Part shown: one piece after another, positions 43,580 through 53,782 of the stretch
Layout of the letters: each line of letters begins with the position of its first letter
How positions within the stretch are numbered: position 1 is the first letter of the stretch
DNA from: Lyophyllum atratum
Taxonomy: Eukaryota > Basidiomycota > Agaricomycetes > Agaricales > Lyophyllaceae
Direction: 5' to 3'
Length of the DNA stretch: 64,000 bases
NCBI GenBank assembly: GCA_014905825.1
Contig: JACGCN010000027.1
Location: 186,001 to 250,000, forward strand
Notes under the pieces: generated by a model
What the model was told of the DNA's origin: nothing
Databases searched by the model: none
Seen by the model: only the letters and a program-made list of their open reading frames with translations
Position numbers and translations under genes: made by a program

Positions 43580-43603
43580 ACCCACCGAAGTGATCGGTAA
43601 ACC
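43580..43603 (-). repeat. Outer-right terminal inverted repeat, copy B
   Basis: Ends GATCGGTAAACC on the plus strand. It is the partner of 37421-37444 with three mismatches in 24 bp. Confidence 0.8.
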
Positions 43604-43611
43604 GAAAATCT
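43604..43611. repeat. Right copy of the 8-bp target-site duplication
   Basis: GAAAATCT, identical to 31224-31231. Confidence 0.85.
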
Positions 43612-44080
43612 TACTCTTACTGAAACCCGAAGTGATGATGACTGAGCAACATCTCGTCCTTTGGGCGCAATTCAAGAAGAGTTGAAAGGCAAGTCGAAGG
43701 CTACTGTCGGAAAAAGGTCGAAAGGTTTCGGTCGCTGAGGAATCCCAAACAATACGCCGAGTTCGTTCGTGCTTTATTATCAGGTTAGGCCAGTGTACTG
43801 GTAGATGAAATGAGGCCTGTGGCGGGTATGCTAAGAAGCGTAAAGAATGTCTTGAAAAGGGTGTTGAAAGACTACGGTGGAGGGAGGGTGGCAGTAGAAG
43901 CGCGAATGGATAACGAGATTCCGACATAAAGTCAAGGGTGACATGCGATAACAATATTGAATACTTAACGGCCTGGAGTGTGTGAATATGCAATGCGGCA
44001 GATCTCTCGAGAGAAAAATAAACGAAACGCTGAGACCAGAGCGACGGCGAAAATGGGAATATGGACAGAGTAACGCCGCC
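43612..44080. other. No gene seen, right flank of the tandem pair
   Basis: A minus-strand open frame (43523-43993) crosses from host DNA into the element and is not recognised; it is probably chance. Confidence 0.4.
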
Positions 44081-46740
44081 TCAGCTGGGTATCCTCTGCT
44101 GGACGTCGCGGGTTATCGACTCTGGCCGAGGAGTGTCTATTACCTCCTGCTGTGTGTGGTTCCTGGATTCGTCGTTCGCGCTCTCGGCCATGTCCTCGCC
44201 CCCAGCTCTAACATCCACAGGCACACTGTACATCCGATTCACATTCCCAAAATCCGAAAGGGATGGGAAGGTGAACTCGGTGTGCTGTACCTCGTCCTTC
44301 TCTTTGAACTTTCCCTTCTTGGACAGCCCTCTGATACTCCCCGGCCGTTTAAGTATAGCATCCACCAGCACTTCACTGACGCGCCCCTCATCATCGTCCT
44401 CGTCGTCGTACGAATTCTCGTCATCACCATTTGCACGTATCTCGTCATCACCCACATCCAAGCCATCACTTCCCTCTCCCTCCCACGAGCCACCACCAAT
44501 GCGCGGGCCAGCTGTCTGTGTCCGCGTGCGCGTGAGTCTTCTCCCACGATTCAGCAATGTGGGAGGCGGGGTTGAAGACCCAGCTAGGTCAGGTGAGTGT
44601 GATCCGCCCGAGGAAGACCCGGCAACTGACGACGGACCACTGCCTGGGGTACCGCTGACATTCGCCGAGTGAGGGAAGATCATGGAGAAGAGGTTGCTCG
44701 ATTGTTGCAGCGGGGACTGGGCTTGCTGCTGATGAAGGAGCGGATTGGGATGGGGGGAGTAAGGATAGAACGGCGAGCGCGGACTATGTGCCATTGCCAT
44801 GGGGGAAAACATGGATGGGGTTGACAAGATTCCGTTTCCTAGGAACATTTGTGTTGACGGGATTTGTAGATGAGGCGGAGGGGAGTGCGGATTAGGGGAC
44901 GAGGGAGAGAAGTGATATCCATTTGAGGTGGAGTTGGAATTTCCATTTGCATTCGGATTGCCGCCCGGATGGATGTGGTGCTGAGGAAGCGGGGAGGGTT
45001 GTCCAGACATCGACGCAAAAAGCGCCCCGTAGCTTTGTAGTTGATGCGCCATGTGATGGACTTGAGTCTGAAGCTGAACTCAGAGGTTAGAACGGAAGAT
45101 GAAAAGGATTTAGTAGAGTTCCTCACCTCTGCCTCTTTGCGCCTCCACGCAGCACTCTCCCAACGCATCATATCCAATTCCTTAGAATATCGTTCTATGT
45201 CGGCTTTTGTTTTTTCTTCTCTCAGGCGCGCTGCCTCTAGAGCACCTCTCACGGATGCCAACTGAGTCTGAGCTGAAAGTGATGGAGGTGGGGTCCCGTT
45301 TCCCGATAAGGGGGTCGGTGGTCGACGAGGCGTTGGTGCACGACGAGGTGTGTGGCCGCTGCCATTCGCGTTGCCATTCCCATTGAAGTGGGTATTACTC
45401 CCGGTGTGGCTGGAGCCTGGTGAAATTGGTGAACTTGGCGAAGCCTTGGAAGATGTGTCGGACGATTGGAGGGTGACCACATGGGAGAGATCCTCATGCA
45501 ACCCTACATCCCCTAACGAGAGTATCGTAGACGCTGTAGGAGAGCTAACGCGTGAGGATGAAGAAGCGAGATCAGAAGAATAGGTGTCTAGAGAGACAGA
45601 GGCTGGAATCGAAGGCGAGATCGGGTTGGACCCCGAACCTCGTGACTTCGAATGAAATCGGGGAGGTTTACGATGTGTGCCATCAGATGTGGTAGAAGGG
45701 CCAGCACCATCCCAATCCCATGATCCCAAGGACTTCTGCGCTGCGTGCACAGAGGGTGAGCTGGCAGAGGTGGCCATCGGCCGGGCGGGTGCATGTGGTG
45801 GCATGTCCACCTGAGCGAGCGTAGGGGTCTTTCCAGACTGGGATATCGTCGGGGAGGTGTTCGGAGTTATGACAGAGTCAGAGGAATAGGTGGAAGCAGA
45901 CTGAGACGCGGACGACGAAGAAGAAAGGGGGATAATCGGGGAAACGGCTGTCCTTGAAGGGCTGGGCGGGTCTGATACCGGTATCGACGAAGAGGTATGA
46001 GAATCCGATACAGAAGATGACGAGGCTACTCGTTGGGAACTGCCGGCTGACAAGTACGATGTAGCGAAAGTCGAGGAAGACGCAGCTGGGGGTGTGTCTT
46101 CTTCGTCTTCATCATAGCCATCACCGGTGTGGCTACCTTGAGTAGAACTTGGGTAGGGACTAGCCCTGCCTTGGCTCGGAAGAGGTGATCGTTGGTTGGA
46201 AGTACATGAAAGGGATCGTGAAGAAGTTGCTTGAGATGATTTCCGCGAGTGGCATGTCACTTCGTTCTTAGACGGGGTGTTGGACTGACCGACTTCGTTG
46301 TCTTCAGGATCTCCGGTCCTGCTAGGTCTCGCGAGGTACTTCGTTTTCTTGACATATTTCAAGATATCTTTTGAGGAATCCTTCCCTCGTCGCCGTCTCT
46401 CCTTCGGCCGCGAAACTTTGAGATCTTTCGTTTCGCTTTCCTCGCCAAGCTCATCGCGGACAATGATCGCCGTGCCAGCACTGGAACCCTTTGAACTTCC
46501 GCCCGCAGACCTGAATGCCTCTGGACCTGGAGGTTCATGGTCGGTTGTCACTATGGAGTCAGGGTCCCTGCGAGCACTCTCACCCAGTTGGTTGTGCGAA
46601 TTTCCAACAGTGTGCCTCGGGTTTGACCGCAAGATGAAGACCCCACCAGCGAGGACTAGCGTGGCGAAAGCGGTAGCAAATATGAGGCGGGGATCGCTTT
46701 GGAGGGCAGTGCGCAGGCCCTCGTGGTCGCCGTCGTCCAT
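44081..46740 (-). CDS. Ser/Pro-rich single-pass membrane protein with coiled coil
   Basis: It starts MDDGDHEGLRTALQSDPRL, followed by one membrane helix (FATAFATLVLAGGVFIL). A basic segment (RPKERRRRGKDSSKD) and several hundred low-complexity Ser/Pro/Thr residues come next. A helical, coiled-coil-like block follows (ALEAARLREEKTKADIERYS KELDMMRWESAAWRRKEAE). A roughly 50-nt intron near 45070-45125 then joins it to LQTQVHHMAHQLQSYGALF. The C-terminal exon has Pro/His-rich and acidic stretches (YDDEDDDEGR). I do not recognise the family. The topology suggests a membrane-anchored cytoplasmic scaffold, but that is inference. Confidence 0.7.
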
Positions 46741-47260
46741 GGTGAAGAGAAATGTCGCGCGTTGTGTTCAACGCTCAAGACGCAAATTCATCCACATGCC
46801 TCTTTCGAACTCCGATGGCCCAATCAATAAATGTCTATTCTAAGCACGTGGCGTGCCTGAAAGTCTGGTGCACGGTGCACCTGGTACCTTGCGGTGTGGA
46901 AATCTGTGCGTAGACTTCTCAAGCTCAAGTACTAAAGTAGGCTCAAGTGCCGAACCCAAGAATTCCTAGTCGCTCAGCATCAAGGAGCTGTGGATCTTCA
47001 GCTGTTATGTGACGGCCACTGTGTCCCATTCATGATCGTCGCAATCACTTCGGATTATCAAAATAAGGTAAAATCTCAAGCTTCAAGCTCATACCCTATC
47101 GTTCCACCTATGAAACCTTCTCTTGCGGTCGGGAAGTTGATAGTGCGTGGAGGGTGACCTTCGCATATCCTGGGATGGATGCAGATCTATATTAAATGTC
47201 GGTAACTGCCGGTCCATTCACGGCCCGATGAATTGCCACAGCAAGTGCTCCTGGACCACC
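46741..47260. promoter_or_regulatory. Divergent promoter region
   Basis: About 520 bp between divergently transcribed genes. I see no clear TATA box. Confidence 0.4.
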
Positions 47261-48242
47261 ATGTCTAAGAAGATCGCTCTCCTCGTAAGCGGAAACCTGC
47301 CTGAGAGTACACGAGCCACCTACGGCGACTACACAGTCGTCTTTACAGAATTCCTGAGAGGCTCTCTACCAAAGGATGTTGACTTCACGCTCGATCCGTA
47401 TGATGTGGTCAGCAAAATGGAATATCCAACCGACGATCAGCTCGATTCCTACGACGGGATCATGTATACGGGTTCAGGTAAGCTAGGAGCTCACCTAGGT
47501 CCATTTTAGGTGCCAGATACACCCAGGTTAATCATGAGCTCCTGCGTTATAGCTGCAGCAGCGTACGAGAACTTGGAATGGATAAACAAGCTGATCGCGT
47601 TCACCGCCCGCGTTGCGAATGACAAACCGCATATCAAACTGATAGGTGAGCTAGGATATCAACAGTATATACACCCGCCAAAGCACAGCTGTAATGATAA
47701 TCACCTCAAAGGCATATGCTTTGGTCATCAGATAATAGCGCGGGCTTTGGGAGGCGAGACTGTGCCCAATAATGGGTTGTGGGAAGTTGGCCCAACGCCG
47801 ATCGATCTCACAGACCTCGGAAAGAGGCTGTTTGGAGTCGAGACTTTGGTACGTACTGGCGAATTTGGCTCAACAAGTGTGACTCAACAAGTGAATGCAG
47901 AATATCCAGGAAATGCATCGAGATCATGTTCCCGAAGTCCCATCGACGTTCCAGCTATTAGGTTCAACGGCCGTCTCATATAACCAGGGCATGGTTCGAT
48001 TCGCGCCTGGCACGGAACTTGGGCAAGAGAATCTGGAGAATATCCAGATTATCACGGTCCAGGGACACCCCGAGTTCGTGGAGGGCATCGTCAGCGACAT
48101 CGTCAAACACCGTACGAAGTCTGGTATCATGAATGAAGAAGTGGCAGCCGACGCTGAACGACGCAAGAACTGGAGGAATGACGGCGTCACGGTTCTGGGC
48201 AAAGCAGTGTGGGGTGTTTTGGGCGTCACACCTGGAAGCTAA
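47261..48242 (+). CDS. Class I glutamine amidotransferase-like protein
   Basis: It begins MSKKIALLVSGNLPESTRAT. After two or three short introns, the nucleophile elbow reads ICFGHQIIARALGGE, with Cys in the expected place, and the His-x-Glu pair is in ITVQGHPEF. GNLPESTRATYGDY and YDGIMYTGSAAAYENLEW are typical of the stand-alone GATase-like proteins related to the GMP-synthase amidotransferase domain. The whole protein is about 250 residues with no synthetase partner domain. The biological acceptor is unknown; hydrolysis of glutamine or a gamma-glutamyl peptide is likely. Confidence 0.85.
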
Positions 48243-48500
48243 ACGGTGCGAAGAATGAAGCGAAAGAATCATACCCAGTGGTAAGCGGAGATATTTTGAG
48301 ACTTTCCATGTCGATAATCCTGGTATAAAGTGGAGCATGTTATACAAACTAGATGAGGCAAAATAATGATATCATCACAATATATGGATGGGCCGTCCAT
48401 GAGAACTTCCTGTCTAGGGCGCGCCGTGTATAGATTACAAGCGAAGATGATTCCGAAAATAGAGGATATGCAGATATGGGAAGAGATGTGGATGTTGGGT
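48243..48500. other. Convergent 3' regions
   Basis: A short gap between the amidotransferase and the SNARE gene; nothing else is seen. Confidence 0.4.
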
Positions 48501-49424
48501 CTATGTCTTGAAAATGATGATGAGGATGAGCAGCACGAATATCAGAAGGCCGATGGTAACGGTGGAACCTGGAATACAAAGAAGCGTTCCGCGTTAGCGG
48601 CGTTGTACATGAGAGGATACTCTGGCGAACCGTTGTTTTTGGCTCCCCTGGCGACCTTGTCCAACCGTCGTCGTGCGCCCGTAAGCCGGCTTTCCGTCCG
48701 GTCTAATTCAGTGTCGAGTTCCTCCAGCAGACCTGTGTGGACGTCGAGCTCGTCATTTATTTGCAGAGATATATGATGCTGCCGGTTGATGGAGTGAGAT
48801 AGTCTGTCTAACTGTTCGTCTTGTTCTGCGACACGGGGTCAGACATCAAACGCCATTGCGCGATGAAGAGACACGAACCATCCATCATCCGTCGTTGCGT
48901 CTGGAGCATTATCCCAGATTCGTGATAGCCAGCCTCTGGGTCATCGGTATACGGGGAGTAGACGGGCTCCGTGTCCTTTGCTGGTGGTTTCGGGGGAGGA
49001 GTGGGGGCTAGAGATGATGGAGGTGACAGAGACGGCGAAGAAGACGAAGCAGAGGGGTCTTCCTGCTCTGATTCCAAGCTAATAGTACCATTAGTTTCGC
49101 CGCACAACCTAGCATGTCTAAGTGCTATAACAATACATACCTTTCCACGGCATTGCTGTCCTTGCCCAACATTGCGCGCATGCGCTCATACTGACTTCGT
49201 AATAAAATGACCGCCTCCGAGCGTCCCTCCTTCTCCTCGAGCTCGATGATCCCGCTTCGCAGCCGTTTGAGGTTCTTGGTTATCTGAGGGAGGTGCAATG
49301 ACGGTGGTTTCGCTGCATTCGGATCGGAGGTTGCTGAAAATGAAGGCAGAGTGTGAAGACGCTGCCGCTCAAGGAGAAGCGATAATGTTAACGTTGATAT
49401 CGAAGTAAGCTTGGCCAGCGACAT
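48501..49424 (-). CDS. Qc-SNARE (syntaxin 8-like)
   Basis: A tail-anchored membrane-fusion protein of the endosomal/vacuolar route. The start MSLAKLTSISTLTLSLLLER opens a helical N-terminal region (LKRLRSGIIELEEKEGRSEAV). A Ser/Pro linker follows. The SNARE helix is MMDEQDEQLDRLSHSINRQH, then HISLQINDELDVHTGLLEEL and DTELDRTESRLTGARRRLDK, with Gln as the likely zero-layer residue. A final exon adds the membrane anchor STVTIGLLIFVLLILIIIFK, ending at 48501-48503. Four exons with good splice sites. Confidence 0.85.
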
Positions 49425-49643
49425 TCCTGAGGGTTATGGTCAAGGGAGAGGTAACGGTGCGCAGCAGTGCTGGTGGCCGACGTTCAACTGGTGACCTTCG
49501 ACTTGTCAAAATGGGGCTGTCCAGCCACGTGATCAGACGCGTCGCGGTCGCCCTGCTTCAACTTGAACTGTAAGCTTTAACTGTCAAGCAGCACACAGGC
49601 CACCGACATACACTATTCAGTAAGAGTAAGGCGCCGTTTACAT
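49425..49643. other. Intergenic
   Basis: The upstream region of the SNARE gene and the 3' end of the GTPase gene; nothing further is seen. Confidence 0.4.
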
Positions 49644-52600
49644 TCATAACATATCGTGATCATCCTCCGAGTTCCATTCCAACGTCTTCGCGTGACAGTG
49701 ATCCAGCTCCTCGTGCATCTCTTCGATCGACGCCCGTAGCTTCACACACTCTTTTGTATCCACTGCTTCCTCCTCCCACAATGAAGACATCTCATCATGC
49801 ACCTAAAGAAAGTAACATGTCATGATTAACCTCACGTGTACACAGAGGACTGCAAGGAAGCTCTTGCCTTCTCTGCCACCGCCGCTAGACATTTTCTGAT
49901 AGTTACACCGGCTGATTGGGCTAATTTATCTAAGCCTCCCAAGATAAATTGCGTAAGATCTTCAAACATGGTTCCTTTGTTTGCATCTATAAAATCAATG
50001 AAGTAGTCCTACACCAAAGGTAAGGATGGTCAAAAACTATTGTGGAGCTCAAGAGAGAGAAAGGTTGTGCACCTTTTGAAGTCCCACACTGCCTTTGCCT
50101 TGAATCTGAAGTGCTCCTTCATAGCATTCTTCCAGTTTGTCTTGTACATGTGTCGTTATAGATCTCGATGTGGTCTTCTGGTCCCTGTTCAGCTGCAATT
50201 TGACCCGTAGATGCAACTCGTTTAAATCAGAGGAGGCCATTTGGAAGGCAGATTCGCCTCGAGATTCTACAACCCTCTTGAAAGATCTGGAACCACATGA
50301 ATCTGTAACCTGGCCCAGAACATCTCGGACTATCTTCTGTAGTTGGTCTTTGATTTCCGGGAAAACATCTTTGTCGAGTGTTGCCCGCCAAGAGTCCAAG
50401 ATGCTCGCAATAAATGGTGCCGCAAAGTCGCCGTTGATGTCCAAATCCAGGTATGCTCCGTACCTACGGAAGGCTGCACACATGACAGACAAGACATTAG
50501 AACCGTCAGAACCGTCAGGATTGGAAAATAAATCCGCATACTAGCGCGAAGTCGCTGCCATTTCAAATCTTCCACAATTTGCTCAGCTATACCAGGGGCT
50601 TCACTTATAGCCTGACAATGGATGTTTTGGATCATGAGGCACTCGATCATTGATATTGGACATGAAGGGCTGACCAGTTGGGCGGCGGATGCGCACTTAT
50701 CCTCCAATCCTTCTTTGAAATGACTTTTGAGCTTCTCGACCGTTTTTACATGAGAGTCTTCGAAACGCTTCAAACCAGTTCAGATTATCAAGCTACATGT
50801 CTTGTTTGTCCTCTTACCTGAACAAGCCGCCATTCCAATGTTTGGTTCGATCCCCAGTTAGCGGCAAGAGAACGACAATCTTCCTTGTCCTTTTCAAACG
50901 TTTCGAGAAATTGACTCATCGAGCAAGTAATTTTTTTGAACGCAGCAAAGGCAAGTCGCGCGAACTCTTGACGCGCACGAAGTGGCAATGCACGGCAATG
51001 ATCTTGGAGCGCCGGAATCTGAGTATCGACAATGCTCTGGAAACAGGCTACCTCTCCTGCCATTCTCTCTGTTCCATACTGGTTAATACTTGAAAGAAAG
51101 GGTTGGCGCTATCAAAAGAACTTACTTCCGATTTTCGAGTAGTCACGCGCAGATACTGGAAACACAGGGAATTCTAACACGCCATTATCAGCTTTGCTTA
51201 TGCTTAATACCAGGGTGGTAAAGCAGGTGCCTGCCTTGATCATCCGATCCGGCTAGGATTCATATTCAATAGACCTCAGTACCAATAGACTAGGCCCGGG
51301 GGTGTACTTACCGTCAGGGTCATCCATTTCTTCCATGAACTTGTCTAAAAGTCTGTCGACTGTATCCTGATGTCAAAGACAATATACTCTTAGTAGTTTT
51401 TTGTGAGAAATTCCTAACAGTACCTGTGATCGTCTTTGAGAGCAGTATGCTTTCATTGCATAACGCGCATTCCGATGTTCCTCTTCATAATGCTTCGTAA
51501 TTTTTCGTTTTTCATTTAACTCACGAAAAATGTCATATTCGACAGGATGAGATTCCTCGTGAGTGACTGCACCGTCGTCGGTCTCGGAAAGTCTGAACAA
51601 ATATCTCAGCCATTAAACATACAAATATTGCATATACTTACCGGGGTCGCTTGGCAGGTGCAGATACACTTTCGACTTCGTCAAAGAGGGACCGCTTTGC
51701 TGGAATCTCCTCAGTTTTCGGGCAAGAGGATGTCGAAACGGTAACAGCATTCTCATATTCTTCAAGAGAAATCATGTTAGCATTATGTTCAAACCTCACA
51801 CAAAGGACGGGGTTGGCTCACCCTTCCGGCCTTGAAAAGCTCGATCCTCATCAGCCTTCGCGATTTGTCGGGAGAGAGAGGTCTGAAGTTCTTTGTCTCT
51901 CAACTCCACGAACTTATCATCCTCTTCTAAGCGGTAAGACGCCACTACTTCGTCGTACACGAGATCATCGCATTTGGTGACTACAACCCTCATCAATTGA
52001 GACCTTACGGTACCCGAAAGAGGCTTATCTCTTACGAATAAAGGTCAGTTTGGAGCATGTTAAGCTGTCCGAATTCAGAACATTTCCAGCAGTAGAAGTA
52101 GTGCGAAAAATGCTTACGTCCCGTCTTCAAACCACAATGCCAGTCAGTTTTTTTGAGTAGATAGCTGTGACACAAGGAGAAGTAATACCCACTATAAGGA
52201 CGATGCCAATTAGCCGTCATCTTGGCTGTCATCAAGTAGATATCAGCTTCACATACTTTGGAGTTGTGCTTTCGACATCCCGAGCAGCTCTAAATGGCGA
52301 TTATCACCACTCGATTATGGTCAAGCATTAATGAGGACTCAGACTAAACAGACCTTTTGTCAATGTCGAATCGACGGCACGCATCGTCGGAATCACGACG
52401 AAGAAATGATCGGCATTTTTCCTATAATCCTCTGCAACAGCGGTCCTGGCTCTGTTAGAGTCTCCCAAACCAGGTAGATCCACTAGCGTAACCCCGGCTG
52501 ATAAAGCTGCCGAATGACAGCGCACAGTTACTTTTCGAATAAGCGGCCAGGGACCTTTGTCTCCAACCCACTGACGAAGTTCGGACAACAAATCTGAGGG

Positions 52601-53533
52601 CTTTGAAGGAGCTATGTTGCAGATTGTCCCAAGATTTCGTAGTGCTGGCCCTGACTCGAGAATGAGACATGTTCGAGAGGATAAAAGATTACCAGATATC
52701 TCACATTTCTCGGCATTCAATAGAAAGTCAACGTTCTCCAGACAGTTGGCCAGGATTTCTTGTTTAGTTGAGTTGCTATAGACGGCCTCGAGCTGTCGAG
52801 CGTTGGAAGATGGTGGAAGATCGAATTTAAATGAAGTTGAGTTTCCATAGTAAACAATACGGACCGTCTCCAATGACCTCTTTGCAGCTTCTGACGCAGG
52901 TTTCCTCGCCTGAGCTTCTGAAAGAGGCCGCCGACTCGACGGTTTTTTGGTTTTCTGTTCGTTGTCGTCGTCTTGAATGTCGCCAACCCGGACGCGAATT
53001 TCTTGACTCCATTCCTCCTGTGTCAGGAAATGGATCTGTGCGATACTTTCCGCCTTGTCATGGTATGAAATTTCCGTGATCACTGAGGTACAAGCTAGGC
53101 GAAAATATATGAAGTTATGACTTTGGACACTTTACATATGCATGCTGCTGCCACTCACCTCTCCCTCCGCTAGTCGGAACGACATCAGCTGCGGATTAGG
53201 ATTAGTGTCAACTGAGCTGAGGGAGCGGGTACATGATACTCGCTTTCAAGAATGGCGTTGATCAATGAGGATTTCCCTGCTCCTGTACCTTTTGGGTTTA
53301 TTCAGATCAAGAGCGCTAAATGAGTAGGGTGTGTATGCGTATCGCTTACCTCCCAAAAAAGCAACGGTTAGCGAAGGGGGCTTCTGAAACGCTTCCAGAG
53401 TCCGTTTCCATGCCCGTGGTCGAGTCGGGCGGCTGCTCGCACTGCTTGCATTTAACGTGTCTATTGTAGTCTCGATACGTCGGATCCAAGCCGAAACATC
53501 CTCCAGCGCCTGGTCGGGAGTATAAGAGGTCAT
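49644..53533 (-). CDS. Large dynamin-fold GTPase, SLIP-GC (nuclear GTPase)-like
   Basis: It starts MTSYTPDQALEDVSAWIRRI at 53533. The G1 P-loop spans an intron: VAFLGG joined to TGAGKSSLINAILES. The switch I region carries VVPTSGGR. G3 is GVTLVDLPGLGDSNRARTAV. After the GTPase core, many short exons encode a long helical region to the acidic C-terminus (EEMHEELDHCHAKTLEWNSE), with the stop at 49644-49646. The order G1 - VVPTSG - DLPGLGD followed by a long helical part resembles the SLIP-GC family, which is expanded in mushrooms. Its cellular role there is unknown. The intron between the P-loop and VVPTSG and several downstream splices are not certain. Confidence 0.78.
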
Positions 53534-53782
53534 GGATGTTTGTGGATTGGGAGTCGCGACTAAGTTATTCGAACGTGACCGTGGACAGAGAGTTATGCTA
53601 CCCCAGCATCACACTGCACGTGTGCGTGACTTCCATCCAGGTTTTGGCCAAATACTTAACCAGGCTTGACTAAGTGGAACGACACTTTGCAAGAAGACAA
53701 AAAAGTGTACCACTGTCTGGTGGTATATTGCTTTGAAATATGAAGTGAAGGAAATAGAAATTCATAAGCTAATGCGCCCAAA

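Larger units (their letters stand above)
37421..43603 (-). mobile_element. Tandem DNA element, copy B
   Basis: 6183 bp, offset from copy A by exactly 6189 bp. Two differences seen: position 41852 is T where copy A (35663) has C, and 40429 is T where copy A (34240) has C. All terminal and subterminal features are repeated, and the right end is followed by GAAAATCT at 43604-43611. Confidence 0.88.

Noticed and set aside
31232..43603. Helitron interpretation of the tandem units
   Set aside because: Head-to-tail arrays suit rolling-circle transposition, but the units have inverted terminal repeats and an 8-bp target duplication, and no Rep/helicase domain is seen.
31232..43603. LTR retrotransposon or simple segmental duplication as the explanation of the 6.2-kb repeat
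   Set aside because: There is no reverse transcriptase or integrase, and the repeat boundaries coincide with inverted repeats next to an 8-bp duplication rather than with random sequence.
44839..46740. 633-codon frame as the full product of the Ser-rich membrane protein
   Set aside because: It reads through an intron near 45070-45125; splicing leads into the frame that ends at 44081.
47261..48242. The amidotransferase gene as the missing trpG part of the tryptophan enzyme
   Set aside because: Its motifs (ICFGHQ, ITVQGHPEF, GNLPEST start) fit the stand-alone GATase-like group, not the anthranilate synthase amidotransferase, and it is 21 kb away.
50840..50860. tRNA-like B-box (GGTTCGATCCCC)
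   Set aside because: No A-box or cloverleaf could be built around it, and it lies in an exon of the GTPase gene.
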